A DNA stretch of 64,000 bases from Paenibacillus sp. HW567 (GTDB taxonomy: Bacteria > Bacillota > Bacilli > Paenibacillales > Paenibacillaceae): the NCBI RefSeq assembly GCF_000374185.1, contig NZ_KB910518.1, positions 2,055,687 through 2,119,686 on the forward strand. The letters are read 5' to 3'. The notes below the pieces were generated by a model. That model was not told the DNA's origin. It saw nothing but the letters and a program-made list of their open reading frames with translations, and made no database searches. Below, in pieces: positions 14,233 through 23,251 of this stretch. The translations under genes were made by a program, and so were the position numbers. Every line of letters starts with the position of its first letter. The first letter of the stretch is position 1.

Positions 14233-14919
14233 TTGAAAATCATTTATCACGGCCATTCCTGCATACAGATGGAGACGAACGGCAAGTCGCTGATCATTGA
14301 TCCGTTTCTTAGAGGCAATCCTGCTGCGGTCACCAAGCCTGAGGATATTCAGACGGACATGGTGCTGCTGACTCATGCCCACATGGACCATATTCTGGAT
14401 GCTGCACCGATAGCCCTACAGAATAATGTGCCGGTTGTGTCAAATGTGGAGCTGGCAACCTATATGGAGGGGAAGGGTGTCCAGACCATTGGGATGAACA
14501 TTGGGGGAACGGTTGATATTGGGTTTGCCAAAGCGACGATGATTCATGCTTTTCACAGTTCAGGCATTACGCTGGAAGATGGAAATGTGGTCTATGGAGG
14601 TATGCCTGCGGGCTTCATCATTCAGGCGGAGGGACGCACAATTCTCCATGCGGGAGATACCGGGTTGTTCGGGGATATGAAAATGTTCGGCGAGCTGTAT
14701 GACATTGATCTGGCGATTCTGCCGATAGGCGGACACTTCACGATGGGGCCGGAGCATGCGCTGATCGCTGCCAAATGGCTGGGCGCTAAGCAGGTGCTTC
14801 CCATCCATTACAACACGTTCCCGCCGATTCAGCAGGATGCTGGAGCCTTTGTTCAGGCTCTTGGCGAGGCCGGAATTACCGGAACACTGCTTGCTTACGG
14901 GGAGTCGCTTGAGCTGTAG
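14233..14919 (+). CDS. UPF0173 metallo-beta-lactamase-fold metal-dependent hydrolase
   Basis: 228 residues from TTG 14233 with GAGGAGAG just upstream; the longer frame to 13891 runs antisense through the PaaX-like gene and is rejected. It begins MKIIYHGHSC and contains the metal-binding THAHMDH motif (HxHxDH, about residues 53-59), HAGDTG and a terminal LPIHYNTFP, all standard for this family (YtkL in B. subtilis). Likely a cytoplasmic zinc hydrolase of unknown substrate. It is followed by a strong hairpin, so probably monocistronic. Confidence 0.9.
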   Translation: MKIIYHGHSCIQMETNGKSLIIDPFLRGNPAAVTKPEDIQTDMVLLTHAHMDHILDAAPIALQNNVPVVSNVELATYMEGKGVQTIGMNIGGTVDIGFAKATMIHAFHSSGITLEDGNVVYGGMPAGFIIQAEGRTILHAGDTGLFGDMKMFGELYDIDLAILPIGGHFTMGPEHALIAAKWLGAKQVLPIHYNTFPPIQQDAGAFVQALGEAGITGTLLAYGESLEL

Positions 14920-14949
14920 AGCGATAAGCAATTGAATTACACACATGCA

Positions 14950-14990
14950 AAAGGGATGTACCCAGGCTGCACAATGGGACATCCCTTCTA
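14950..14990. terminator. Bidirectional terminator
   Basis: AAGGGATGT pairs with ACATCCCTT around a 19-nt loop and is flanked by A- and T-rich tracts, serving the UPF0173 gene and the small minus-strand gene. Confidence 0.65.
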
Positions 14991-15002
14991 TTTTGAGACG
15001 GA

Positions 15003-15209
15003 TTATTTATTCTCAGGCTTTACCCGCGCCGGGCGTGTTACCCAATTGCTGCGGTTCATGGGTTTGACTGTATCTATCCGGGGATTGGGAAGCTCTTCAG
15101 CCGCCACGGCAGGTTCGTTCGGGTCTGCTGGCAACTGGCCTGCCGCCGGTTTCTTTGAAATTCCACGCCCATTATGCTTGCCTCTGTTCCACACGGTGTT
15201 CTTGCTCAT
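15003..15209 (-). CDS. Small basic hypothetical protein
   Basis: 68 residues starting MSKNTVWNRGKHNGRGISKK, preceded on its strand by GGAGTG 5 nt before the ATG. It is hydrophilic, Pro- and Arg-rich, without membrane segment or motif. Size and composition are like small spore-associated or DNA-associated proteins of Bacillales, but I do not recognise it. A plus-strand frame overlapping it (14932-15267) spans the terminator and is less plausible. Confidence 0.5.
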   Translation of the reverse strand: MSKNTVWNRGKHNGRGISKKPAAGQLPADPNEPAVAAEELPNPRIDTVKPMNRSNWVTRPARVKPENK

Positions 15210-15374
15210 CTTGACACTCCATTTCTGTAGGCTTATGCCTCAACCATATCACATCATAGAAGGTTAAGAAAGAACCTATAGCATAAAACACTCCTTTTGA
15301 CAAGTTATAAAATATACTATTGATAGCAAAGCAGGGTGGCTATAATGGGATAGAATTGAAAGGAGAGCACCCTG

Positions 15375-16214
15375 ATGCCCATCAAGATTATTACGGATAG
15401 CGGTTCCGATTTACCCCTTGAGTACATTGAGAAATATAACGTTACTATCGTTCATTTGCCTGTTCATTTTCAGCATGAGCTGATGCCGGAGGATACGGAG
15501 ACGAAGGCTTTTTATGCCAGAATGCGTGAATCCAAGGAGTTGCCGACGACAGCAAGTCCCAGTCCGCAGGTGTTTCTGGATAAGTTCAAGGAAGTGGAAG
15601 CAGGTACAGATATTCTGGTTGTCTGCATGTCCTCCAATATCAGCAGCACTTATCAGACGGCGATGATTGCCAAGGAAATGTATGAAGAGGAAGGTCATCC
15701 GAACGCGATTGAAATTATAGATTCCAAAAACTTCTCCGGCGGGCTGTCCCTCATTGTTGCTTTGACGGCGAAGTGGTCGCTTACCTGTTCAAGCCTAAGT
15801 GAACTCAAACAAATGGTCCTGGACAAAATTGAAGATGTGAACGCATACTTTACGCTGGATACGCTGGAGAATGTGATCAAGGGCGGACGGCTGAGCCGGT
15901 TGTCGGGGGCTGTGGCATCCGTTCTTAACATCAAGCTACTGCTAAAAATCAGCGATGATGGCATTGTTGAGGTGGTAGAGAAGACCCGGGGTCTGCCTAA
16001 GGCGCTCACCCATCTGCTGGCGAAGCTAGATAGCAAGCAGCATGATTACGAGCAGGCTGTGATTGCCATTGTGCACAGTAATTGTGAGAAGCTGGCGCTG
16101 GAAATCAAGGAACGCATTCTGCAGAAGCATCCCTTCAAGGAGGTCCTGTTCTCCAGCATGGGTCCTGTGATGGGCACTTATGCCGGTGAGGGCGGAATCG
16201 GCGTGGCTTTTTAG
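15375..16214 (+). CDS. DegV-family fatty-acid-binding protein
   Basis: 279 residues with AAAGGAGAG upstream. It has the EDD/DegV fold signatures: KIITDSGSDLPLEYIEKY at the N-terminus, the TTASPSPQVF binding-loop motif, SSNISSTYQTA with the lipid-contacting Ser, DSKNFSGGLSL and the terminal GTYAGEGGIGVAF. DegV/FakB proteins bind acyl chains, and the FakB subgroup hands them to the FakA kinase. No fakA lies nearby. Monocistronic, closed by a hairpin. Confidence 0.93.
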   Translation: MPIKIITDSGSDLPLEYIEKYNVTIVHLPVHFQHELMPEDTETKAFYARMRESKELPTTASPSPQVFLDKFKEVEAGTDILVVCMSSNISSTYQTAMIAKEMYEEEGHPNAIEIIDSKNFSGGLSLIVALTAKWSLTCSSLSELKQMVLDKIEDVNAYFTLDTLENVIKGGRLSRLSGAVASVLNIKLLLKISDDGIVEVVEKTRGLPKALTHLLAKLDSKQHDYEQAVIAIVHSNCEKLALEIKERILQKHPFKEVLFSSMGPVMGTYAGEGGIGVAF

Positions 16215-16254
16215 GCCTCACGCTGCAATAATCGATAGCCAAGCCGTGCATGGG

Positions 16255-16280
16255 AAGTCGCCCACAGTGCGGCTTTTTTC
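16255..16280 (+). terminator. Terminator after degV-like gene
   Basis: AAGTCGC pairs with GCGGCTT, followed by six T. Confidence 0.7.
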
Positions 16281-16330
16281 GATCAAGGAGCTGTTAAATA
16301 GCCTGAAGATGCGGTGAAATTTAGCTTTTC

Positions 16331-16378
16331 TTAAGATTTGGTTTAGACTGGATTAAGAATGGCAGGCTATAGTATAGT
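16331..16378 (+). promoter_or_regulatory. Three direct repeats and -10 element before the two-component operon
   Basis: TTAAGA (16331), TTTAGA (16342) and TTAAGA (16353) recur at exactly 11-bp spacing, followed by overlapping TATAGT elements at 16368 and 16373. Eleven-bp-spaced half-sites are typical of OmpR/PhoB-family response-regulator boxes, suggesting autoregulation by the regulator encoded just downstream. Confidence 0.5.
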
Positions 16379-16417
16379 TAACGCTCCTTGCGGAAGTGAA
16401 CTAGAGGGGGATTCACG

Positions 16418-17122
16418 ATGTACACTATTCTGATCGCCGATGATGAATCGGAAATCGTTGAGCTGCTGCAGCTCTATCTGGAGAAGGAATACAACATTCT
16501 GCAAGCGCACAACGGCACCGAAGCCTTGAAGCTGATGCAGAGCCATGAGGTTGACCTGGCGATTCTCGATATTATGATGCCGGGGATGGATGGACTGCAG
16601 CTTCTGAAAAAAATTCGCGAAACCCATCATTTCCCCGTGCTGTTTCTGTCAGCCAAAAGCCAATATCACGATAAAATCCTGGGACTTGAGCTTGGAGCGG
16701 ACGATTACATTTCCAAGCCGTTCAATCCGCTGGAGATTGTTGCCCGTGCCGGAGCGATGCTGCGGAGGGTACATCATTTTGATGCTCAGGCCGTACCAGA
16801 GAAGAAAGCGGATCAGATCGTCCTCGGGCGCTTAACGCTGGACCGCAGCGGTTGTCTGGTCTACTTGTCCGGGCAGCCTGTCACGCTGACCTCAACCGAA
16901 TATAAAATCCTGGAGCTGCTCATGGAGCAGCCGGGACGGGTGTTTACCCGTAAGAAGATCTATGAAGCGGTCTGGGAGGATTTTTACGTCTACGAGGACA
17001 ACAGCATTATGGTGCATATCAGCAATATCCGCGACAAGATCGAACGTGATTCGAAGAAACCGGAATACCTGAAAACGATCAGGGGATTGGGGTACAAAAT
17101 TGAAGCACCCGTGGGAGAGTAG
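16418..17122 (+). CDS. OmpR/PhoB-family response regulator
   Basis: 234 residues. Receiver domain: acidic pair Asp8-Asp9, phospho-acceptor Asp51 in LDIMMPGMDG, Ser and Lys in FLSAKSQ. An OmpR-type winged helix follows (LTLDRSGCLVYLSGQPVTLT through LKTIRGLGYKI). The layout and sequence resemble VanR-like regulators of Gram-positives. It overlaps the sensor kinase gene by 23 bp, so the two are translationally coupled. The signal is unknown, and no cell-wall operon is attached. Confidence 0.95.
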   Translation: MYTILIADDESEIVELLQLYLEKEYNILQAHNGTEALKLMQSHEVDLAILDIMMPGMDGLQLLKKIRETHHFPVLFLSAKSQYHDKILGLELGADDYISKPFNPLEIVARAGAMLRRVHHFDAQAVPEKKADQIVLGRLTLDRSGCLVYLSGQPVTLTSTEYKILELLMEQPGRVFTRKKIYEAVWEDFYVYEDNSIMVHISNIRDKIERDSKKPEYLKTIRGLGYKIEAPVGE

Positions 17123-18518
17123 GGACAACCGGCCGCTGCAGACGTCGCTCACGCTGGATTTTCTGTTGTTTAACTGCATGCTGCTCCTGCTGGTGCTAGG
17201 GGTGTACCTGTTCATCCGCATGGATGTAACCCACATGATTCTTAACAAGCAGGTTGCCGATCCGGATCTGTCGGTGCAAGCCGGAGATTACCGTGAAGAG
17301 CTGGGGAAGGGGCAGGAGAGCAACCGGCTGCTGAAGAGCGGGGGTTGGCTGGAAATCCTGGATAACGACAAGAATGTGGTCGAAGTCATTGGAAACAAGC
17401 AGGACAAGACCAATTCGTACGATGAAGAAAGTCTGTATCTGGGGCTGGAGAACCGTGCGGATCAGCCGTATTACTACTCGTTAACCCGGTTGAATGAGGA
17501 CGGTCGGACCGGCTGGCTGCTGCTCAAAATTCCCCGGGATGTGGTTAAAGTTTCCATTAATAACGGAGTGCTGGTGTCCTACTTGAACCATTCTGTATTT
17601 TTCTATGTTATTGTGTTCAGCGGGTTGATCCTAATCCTGATCTTTGTATACAGCTCTTGGGTCACTAGACGGATCAAGAAGCCGCTGCGCATTTTGAACC
17701 TTGGCCTGAAGCAGATGATTGGCGGGAATTACAGCACGCGGATTGAGCTTTACGCGGAAAAGGAGTTTATGCGAATTGGCGAGACCTTCAATTTTATGGC
17801 GGATGTGATCGAGAGAACTACAGAAGAGAAACGCCGGGCCGAGAAAAGCAAGCAGCGCCTGATGGTTGATCTGTCGCATGATTTGAAGACGCCGATTACG
17901 AGTATTCAAGGCTATGCCCAGGCACTTGTCGAAGGCCGGGGGACAGATACTGAACGGCAGACGAAGTACTTGAACTACATCTATAACAAGTCAGTACAGG
18001 TCACGAAGCTGATCCAGAATATGCTTGAGCTGCTGAAGCTGGATTCGCCGGATTTTATTCTTCATGAGCAACGGCTGGAGCTGGGGGATTGCCTCCGGGA
18101 GATTATAGCCGATACTTACGGGGAAATTGAGCAAAAAGCATTCCTGCTGCAGCTTCAGGTTCCCGAGCAGGAAGTGTACGCCAGATTTGACCCTGAATTG
18201 TTTGCCAGTGTGGTCAATAATCTGATCGCCAACGCCCTTGCTTATAATCCGCCTGGTACAGTCTTAAGGGTACAGGTGATTCCTGAGGATACTGAGGTTG
18301 CGGTAGAGATTGCCGACAATGGAGTGGGCATTCCCAAGGAGCTGTGGTCCACGATATTTGATCCTTTTGTACGCGGTGATGAAGCCCGGACAGCAAGTGG
18401 CGGCACAGGTCTGGGCTTATCCATTGCGAGGAAAAATGCTGAGAAAATGGGCGGCTCCCTGGTGCTTGAGAGCAGAGATAATGAGCCGACGGTGTTCACG
18501 ATCCGGGTTCCAAAGTAG
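17100..18518 (+). CDS. Sensor histidine kinase of the two-component pair
   Basis: 472 residues from TTG 17100, inside the end of the response-regulator gene. TM1 lies at about 17-38 (FLLFNCMLLLLVLGVYLFI). An extracytoplasmic sensor of about 120 residues follows, then TM2 about 162-182 and a HAMP linker. The HisKA motif LSHDLKTPITSIQGY has the phospho-acceptor His260. The ATPase domain shows the N box (NNLIANALAYNPPG), G1 box (DNGVGIP) and G2 box (GGTGLGLSIA). All catalytic boxes are intact. VanS-like in architecture. Confidence 0.94.
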   Translation: MKHPWESRDNRPLQTSLTLDFLLFNCMLLLLVLGVYLFIRMDVTHMILNKQVADPDLSVQAGDYREELGKGQESNRLLKSGGWLEILDNDKNVVEVIGNKQDKTNSYDEESLYLGLENRADQPYYYSLTRLNEDGRTGWLLLKIPRDVVKVSINNGVLVSYLNHSVFFYVIVFSGLILILIFVYSSWVTRRIKKPLRILNLGLKQMIGGNYSTRIELYAEKEFMRIGETFNFMADVIERTTEEKRRAEKSKQRLMVDLSHDLKTPITSIQGYAQALVEGRGTDTERQTKYLNYIYNKSVQVTKLIQNMLELLKLDSPDFILHEQRLELGDCLREIIADTYGEIEQKAFLLQLQVPEQEVYARFDPELFASVVNNLIANALAYNPPGTVLRVQVIPEDTEVAVEIADNGVGIPKELWSTIFDPFVRGDEARTASGGTGLGLSIARKNAEKMGGSLVLESRDNEPTVFTIRVPK

Positions 18519-18561
18519 AAGGAGAGCTGCCGGCTGAAATCAGAAACGGGGGGGTAGAGCT

Positions 18562-19668
18562 TTGGCTAAGTTAAATGTGTTTATCCGTATTTGTATCGCT
18601 GTACTGCTGGTGCTGGCGATTATCTTTGTCGGCTCGCGTGTAGATTTTCTTTTTAGGCCCATTCTATCCTTGTTCAGCGTGGTGATCGTGCCGTTAATGC
18701 TGGCTGTGTTCTTCTATTACCTGCTGCGTCCGCTGATTGACCTTCTGGTAAAACGCAAGCTGAACCGAACGGCTGCCATTCTGCTTGTCTATTTGGTCAT
18801 TGCTGTTCTGCTGCTGGCGTTCAGCATAGGCGTATGGCCTTCGCTGCAGAGCCAACTGGTGAATTTGATCAACAATATGCCAAATCTGTTCAACGCGGTG
18901 GGTGAGCAGCTAACCAAGCTGGAGAACAGCGAGCTGCTGTCCTCCCTGATTCCGGCCGATATGAATCCGGCCAGCCAACTGATGGATTATTTGAACAAGG
19001 GCTTCTCGCTGATGTCGAATTATGTGTCGGAGCTGTTCTCTTTTGTATCCAATTTCGCGGTTGTGCTGTTCACCTTTCCGATTCTGCTGTTCTACATGCT
19101 TAAAGAAGGCGGGAAGTTCGGAGCGAGGATTGTGAGCTTCTTTCCGAGACGTTATCACCGGGAAGGCGCAGCGGTCATGAATGATATCGACAGTGCGCTA
19201 AGCGGTTTTATCGTGGGCAGAGTACTGGTGAATTTGGCGCTGGGTGTGTTAATGTTTGTTGGCTTTCTGCTGATTGGCCTGCCCTACGCGCTCCTGCTGA
19301 CACTGATGGCTGTGGTGCTGAACTTTATTCCGTTTATCGGAGCAATCGTGTCCACCATACCCATATTCATTATCGGGCTGATCGAGTCACCTTCGACGGC
19401 GATTTGGTCGATTATCGTTGTTCTTGTTGCGCAGCAGATTCAGGACAACCTGGTGGCTCCCTACATTTTTGGCAAAAGCCTTGATATTCATCCGCTAACG
19501 ACGATTATTCTGGTACTGGCTGGCGGTGACTTTGGCGGAATTATTGGTATTTTGCTGATTATTCCGGTCTATATGATTCTTAAAATCATTGTTGTGAAGC
19601 TATATCAGCTCTTTATCCGGCAGCGCAACACAGACGAGCCGCAATCGGCTGCTGCGGATGCTGAATGA
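18562..19668 (+). CDS. AI-2E family permease
   Basis: 368 residues from TTG 18562 with a G-rich ribosome site. About eight hydrophobic helices in the AI-2E/PerM arrangement: two N-terminal pairs, an extended polar segment (about 95-150), then a C-terminal bundle with the family motif LNFIPFIGAIVSTIP and a QQIQDNLVAPYIFG block. Family members act as Na+/H+ antiporters or exporters of small molecules; the autoinducer role of the name does not apply generally. It follows the kinase gene by 43 bp and may be co-transcribed with the two-component system. Confidence 0.9.
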   Translation: MAKLNVFIRICIAVLLVLAIIFVGSRVDFLFRPILSLFSVVIVPLMLAVFFYYLLRPLIDLLVKRKLNRTAAILLVYLVIAVLLLAFSIGVWPSLQSQLVNLINNMPNLFNAVGEQLTKLENSELLSSLIPADMNPASQLMDYLNKGFSLMSNYVSELFSFVSNFAVVLFTFPILLFYMLKEGGKFGARIVSFFPRRYHREGAAVMNDIDSALSGFIVGRVLVNLALGVLMFVGFLLIGLPYALLLTLMAVVLNFIPFIGAIVSTIPIFIIGLIESPSTAIWSIIVVLVAQQIQDNLVAPYIFGKSLDIHPLTTIILVLAGGDFGGIIGILLIIPVYMILKIIVVKLYQLFIRQRNTDEPQSAAADAE

Positions 19669-19706
19669 GCTTGGCTGGACTTACCATAAGTTGAGGAGGA
19701 ATAAGA

Positions 19707-20054
19707 ATGGAACGGAATTTGTCAAAAGGGCTTATTCATATTTCAGATCATGTAGTGTCTGCCATCATTGGATATGTCGTGAAGGAGACTCCGGGGATTG
19801 CCGGAATGTCGGGCAGCTCTGTTACCGGAAATCTGGCCAAGTGGCTCGGTGGCAAAGTCAGTTCAAAAGGCTTATCTGTGGAAGTTACCGAGGCGGACGT
19901 TGCCATTAATCTGCAGATTATTGTCAATTACGGGTGCCGGATTCATGAGGTTTGCAGCAGTCTCCAGCACAACGTGCGCAGCACTGTTGAGAATATGCTG
20001 GGCTTGTCCTTGACCGTCATAAACATCCGGGTGGAGAAGCTGGCGCTGCCGTAA
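19707..20054 (+). CDS. Asp23/Gls24-family envelope stress protein
   Basis: 115 residues with GAGGAGGAATAAG before the ATG. It has the DUF322 core: SDHVVSAIIGYVVKETPGIAG, followed by VEVTEADVAINLQIIVNYG and VINIRVEKL. Family members (Asp23 in S. aureus, YqhY/YloU in B. subtilis) form membrane-anchored envelope-homeostasis complexes. It probably shares an operon with the permease 38 bp upstream. Confidence 0.9.
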   Translation: MERNLSKGLIHISDHVVSAIIGYVVKETPGIAGMSGSSVTGNLAKWLGGKVSSKGLSVEVTEADVAINLQIIVNYGCRIHEVCSSLQHNVRSTVENMLGLSLTVINIRVEKLALP

Positions 20055-20443
20055 TTATGATGTTATAAAGGCACTCTATTCTGGGCGTTCGCATAGAAGT
20101 GAAAGGTACAGACCTTTGACGATCAAATGCATGTAGGCGCAATTTGCCATGTTGGATAACATGCATCTATATCTGAACGTTGCAGCAAATGCAGGAATGG
20201 TCCGTGGTTTCTATAATCCCTATCTTCGGGGACCCGGGCTTCCATCCGGGAATGGTGGGCAGCAACGTTATCCTGCCGCTTGTGCTGTTCGAGCTGCTGC
20301 CCATCTCCTTAAGCTAAATGTGGCTATCCCCAAAAAGACATGACCCGTGTACGCGGCAGCACTGCCGATTCTCGGGTCATGTCTTTTTGTGTGTTGATGT
20401 CCTGCCGTGTATTCAGGTATGTCTGTTCAATAGACGGCCTGTA
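20055..20443. other. 389-bp spacer
   Basis: No supported gene. It ends with a strong bidirectional hairpin at 20332-20388. The stretch 20070-20330 has several short frames without ribosome sites. Confidence 0.5.
20332..20388. terminator. Bidirectional terminator
   Basis: AAAAAGACATGACCC pairs with GGGTCATGTCTTTTT, with an inner GCGGCAG/TGCCG stem. A-run and T-run flank it, so it can end transcription from both strands. Confidence 0.8.
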
Positions 20444-21916
20444 TTATTGTCCACCGCCGGGGCCGCCGCTGCTGAGCGTGATGCTCTCTGCCTCGCTAGT
20501 TCCCGCCTTAAGCGTGTACTGAATAATGTCACCGGCTTTTAGTGCAGACAGGGCAAGGGTGGCTTCACTGCGTGTCCCATTGTCAAAAGTGACGCTCAGC
20601 AGCTTAGTACTGGAAGTGACTGTGATCACCTTCGTAGTCTCCGAGAAGCTCATCTGCCCGCCTCCCTGCGGCAGATTCGTCGGCTGTTCGCCTCCAGCGG
20701 CTCCCGCAGGGGCGCTGGACTTGCCGGGTGGAGCCGCGCCTTCGGCTGCTCCGGCAGTTGCCGCTCCATTCTGCGGAGGAGCGGCAGGTGCTTCGGCGGT
20801 ATAAAGAGTAATCGCGTTGCCGCTGATACTCTTGATTTTGCCGAAGCTTAGCGCAGCGGGCTTAGCGCTGCCGCCCGCGGAAGCAGCGGGCTTGGCGCTG
20901 GCACCCGCGGAAGCAGCGGGCTTGGCGCTGGCGCCCGCGGAAGCAGCGGGCTTGGCGCTGGCGCCCGCCGAAGCAGCGGGCTTGGCGCTGGCACCCGCGG
21001 AAGCAGCGGGCTTGGCGCTGTCGCCCGCGGAAGCAGCGGGCTTAGCGCTGTCGCCCGCGGAAGCAGCGGGCTTGGCGCTGGCACCCGCGGAAGCAGCGGG
21101 CTTAGCGCCCGCGCCGGGTCTGCCGCCGGGTGCAACGCCCGGCGCGCCGCTTGGCGGCGTTCCGCCTTTGCCGCCAGTCGGCGCTTGTCCATCCTTGCCG
21201 CCTGGCGCGGCTCCGGGACTCTGCTGCGGCTTGCTGTCCACGCCTGCGCTCGGCAGTGCCTTGCCGTCCGCGCTGGCGCTTGGCGGCGGAGAAGGGCTGG
21301 CGACGGGGCTGGGCTCCGTCACCACTTTGCCGCCGCCTGTTGCTAACGCGGCCTGCACTTCAATAATGGCCGCCGTCAGTGAATCCGGATTCAGCGTAAC
21401 CTTGATCACATCGCCTGCTTTCAGATCAGCTAGCGTATCCTTGACGTTTGCACTTTTTTGGTCCGCAGATTTGCTTGCACCGGTCAACTGGACAAAATCC
21501 GTGTTGTCATCAACTGTGATCGTTACCGTCTCAGCGGTAAACTGGGGAGCAGAATCCGGTGCATTTCCCGCCGTATCCCCAGTTTCTTTGGCACCGGGGT
21601 TCTGTCCTCCGGTGGTTTCACTGCCGGAAGCTTGTCCGGCCTCTGATCCAGCCGCTTCCGCCGAATTGTTTCCTGCACTTGTCTCCGGCACGGCAACCGC
21701 TGATTCCTGAACTCCGCTGCCTGCCTTATAGAGCGTAATCTCATTTCCGTTGATGCTGCTGATTTTACCGATGAAGCTCTGGACTGTCACATCGGTGCCG
21801 GGGGCATCCGGACTGGCAACCGGAACGGTCGTTTCGTCCGCTTTTGAACCGCATGAGGTCAGCAGCAGCCCGGCCAGTAGCAGACCTGTGAAGAGGCGTT
21901 TTCTTGCTTTGAACAT
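20444..21916 (-). CDS. Lipoprotein with two OB-like repeats and a Ser-Ala-Lys-Pro tandem repeat
   Basis: 490 residues from ATG 21916 with AGGAGG 10 nt before it. The signal peptide ends in the lipobox LLTSC, so it is anchored to the outer face of the membrane. Two related units, GKISSINGNEITLYKAGSG with KDTLADLKAGDVIKVTL and GKIKSISGNAITLYTAEAP with LSALKAGDIIQYTL, look like DUF5666-type beta-barrels. They are joined by a long low-complexity linker with about eight and a half copies of the decapeptide AKPAASAGAS (Ala or Asp/Gly variants) plus Pro/Gly-rich flanks. The linker probably spans the cell wall. Function unknown. Confidence 0.8.
   Translation of the reverse strand: MFKARKRLFTGLLLAGLLLTSCGSKADETTVPVASPDAPGTDVTVQSFIGKISSINGNEITLYKAGSGVQESAVAVPETSAGNNSAEAAGSEAGQASGSETTGGQNPGAKETGDTAGNAPDSAPQFTAETVTITVDDNTDFVQLTGASKSADQKSANVKDTLADLKAGDVIKVTLNPDSLTAAIIEVQAALATGGGKVVTEPSPVASPSPPPSASADGKALPSAGVDSKPQQSPGAAPGGKDGQAPTGGKGGTPPSGAPGVAPGGRPGAGAKPAASAGASAKPAASAGDSAKPAASAGDSAKPAASAGASAKPAASAGASAKPAASAGASAKPAASAGASAKPAASAGGSAKPAALSFGKIKSISGNAITLYTAEAPAAPPQNGAATAGAAEGAAPPGKSSAPAGAAGGEQPTNLPQGGGQMSFSETTKVITVTSSTKLLSVTFDNGTRSEATLALSALKAGDIIQYTLKAGTSEAESITLSSGGPGGGQ
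20853..21113. repeat. 30-bp tandem repeat array inside the lipoprotein gene
   Basis: Eight full units of 30 bp beginning GCAGCGGGCTT plus a ninth partial unit, in frame, encoding a decapeptide. Units differ at one to three positions, mostly at the Ala/Asp/Gly codon. Copy number is likely to vary between strains. Confidence 0.95.
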
Positions 21917-22117
21917 TTTTCCTAAACCTCCTGAACGTGTGTTATGATCATTCACTTCCATTTGCAGAGCAAAGGCTCTGAGAGAATATACCAGCTTTTC
22001 CTGAAAGATTGATGAATGCGGCGATATCTATAAGACCTTAATACTCTTTGGGAGCCCAAAGATTCAAAAGCGTGATACACTATTGAGGTAACGCTAACAA
22101 TGTTCAGGAGGTACAAG

Positions 22118-23134
22118 ATGATTACATATCCAATGCTTAGAAGCGGGGCAACAATAGGTGTGACTGCTTCCTCGTATGGCGTAAGTCCGCAATCCCGGGA
22201 GGATTTCGATGAGGCCTGCAGCCGGATGACGGAGAGAGGATATCAGGTCGTTTGCGGAGATACGGTGTTCAAGCATGACAAAGCCAAATCCTCATCCGGG
22301 CAAGAGCGCGGCATGGAGTTTAACCGGATGATGTCTGACGATGCCATCGACCTTATTATCCCTCCCTGGGGCGGAGAACTGCTGATTGAAATGCTGGAGT
22401 TTATTGATTTTGAGCAGGTAAAGGACAAATGGATTTTGGGTTTTTCGGATATTAGCCTGCTGCTGCTTGTGATTACATTGAGAACGGGGATCGCGACGGC
22501 ACATGGACCAAGTCTTGGGGATTTGCGGGGAAAAGTTACCGATGACACGACAGCGATGTGGCAGACGGTGATGTCCACGGAGACGGGAGGTTCTGTCGTC
22601 CAGCATTCTTCTAAGAAGTATCATGCAGAAGTGGAGGGCGCTGAGCCTTCGCCGACATTGTTTCATTTACATACGCCTACTGTCTGGAAGCCGGTATCCG
22701 GTGGTGATGTGACCCTGAAAGGCCGTCTGCTGGGTGGCTGTGTAGAGATCATCCGGCATATCATCGGCACGCCTTTCGGTGATGTGCGGCATTTCCGCGA
22801 AAAGCTGATTCATAATGAGCCGGTCTTATGGTATTTGGAAAATTGCAATCTGGATACGGCTGATTTACGCCGGTCTTTAGTGCAGATGAAGCTGGCCGGC
22901 TGGTTCGAGAATTGCTCCGGTATCTTGTTCGGCAGAAGCGGCAGCAACGTTTCTATGGAGAACTATTTTATTGAAGATGTATACCAAGAGCTGTCCGAAG
23001 AGTTGGGGCTGCCTATTGTGTATGATCTGGATTTCGGTCATGTTCCGCCGCAAATGACGCTAATCAACGGGGCATACGCTGAGGTTACGGTAGCTGATGG
23101 AGCAGGAACCATAACACAATATTTCTACGAGTAG
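22118..23134 (+). CDS. S66-family LD-carboxypeptidase / MccF-like peptidase
   Basis: 338 residues from ATG 22118 with CAGGAGGTACAAG upstream. It begins LRSGATIGVTASSYG, has the nucleophile-region motif DLIIPPWGGELLIEML and WILGFSDISLLLL with the AHGPSLGDL loop, and a GGCVEIIRHIIGTPFGD segment close to the catalytic Glu, all typical of S66 peptidases. The wide HGPSLGDL type is closer to MccF-like (microcin C7 immunity) enzymes than to LdcA. Predicted cytosolic Ser-Glu-His hydrolase acting on peptidoglycan tetrapeptides or on toxic aminoacyl nucleotides. Monocistronic. Confidence 0.87.
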   Translation: MITYPMLRSGATIGVTASSYGVSPQSREDFDEACSRMTERGYQVVCGDTVFKHDKAKSSSGQERGMEFNRMMSDDAIDLIIPPWGGELLIEMLEFIDFEQVKDKWILGFSDISLLLLVITLRTGIATAHGPSLGDLRGKVTDDTTAMWQTVMSTETGGSVVQHSSKKYHAEVEGAEPSPTLFHLHTPTVWKPVSGGDVTLKGRLLGGCVEIIRHIIGTPFGDVRHFREKLIHNEPVLWYLENCNLDTADLRRSLVQMKLAGWFENCSGILFGRSGSNVSMENYFIEDVYQELSEELGLPIVYDLDFGHVPPQMTLINGAYAEVTVADGAGTITQYFYE

Positions 23135-23148
23135 CAGACACGATACAA

Positions 23149-23179
23149 AAGGGACAGCCGACGAGCGGCTGTCCCTTTT
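23149..23179 (+). terminator. Terminator after the S66 peptidase
   Basis: AAGGGACAGCCG pairs with CGGCTGTCCCTT, followed by a T-run. Confidence 0.8.
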
Positions 23180-23251
23180 AACAAAGCTGATCTACACTTT
23201 AGAAGCCCTTCCTGCCTGTAGACGGGGAATAATAGGCTCTACATCATACTG

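Noticed and set aside
14932..15267. 111-residue plus-strand frame after the UPF0173 gene
   Set aside because: It spans a terminator hairpin, has no ribosome site and overlaps a better-supported minus-strand small gene.
15297..15320. Promoter for degV-like gene from TTGACA at 15297
   Set aside because: The only good -10 (TATACT, 15313) is 10 bp away, too close for a SigA promoter.
20817..21710. 297-residue plus-strand frame opposite the lipoprotein gene
   Set aside because: It is the antisense of the 30-bp repeat array (period divisible by three keeps it open), has no ribosome site and no signal peptide, while the minus-strand frame has a lipobox and AGGAGG.
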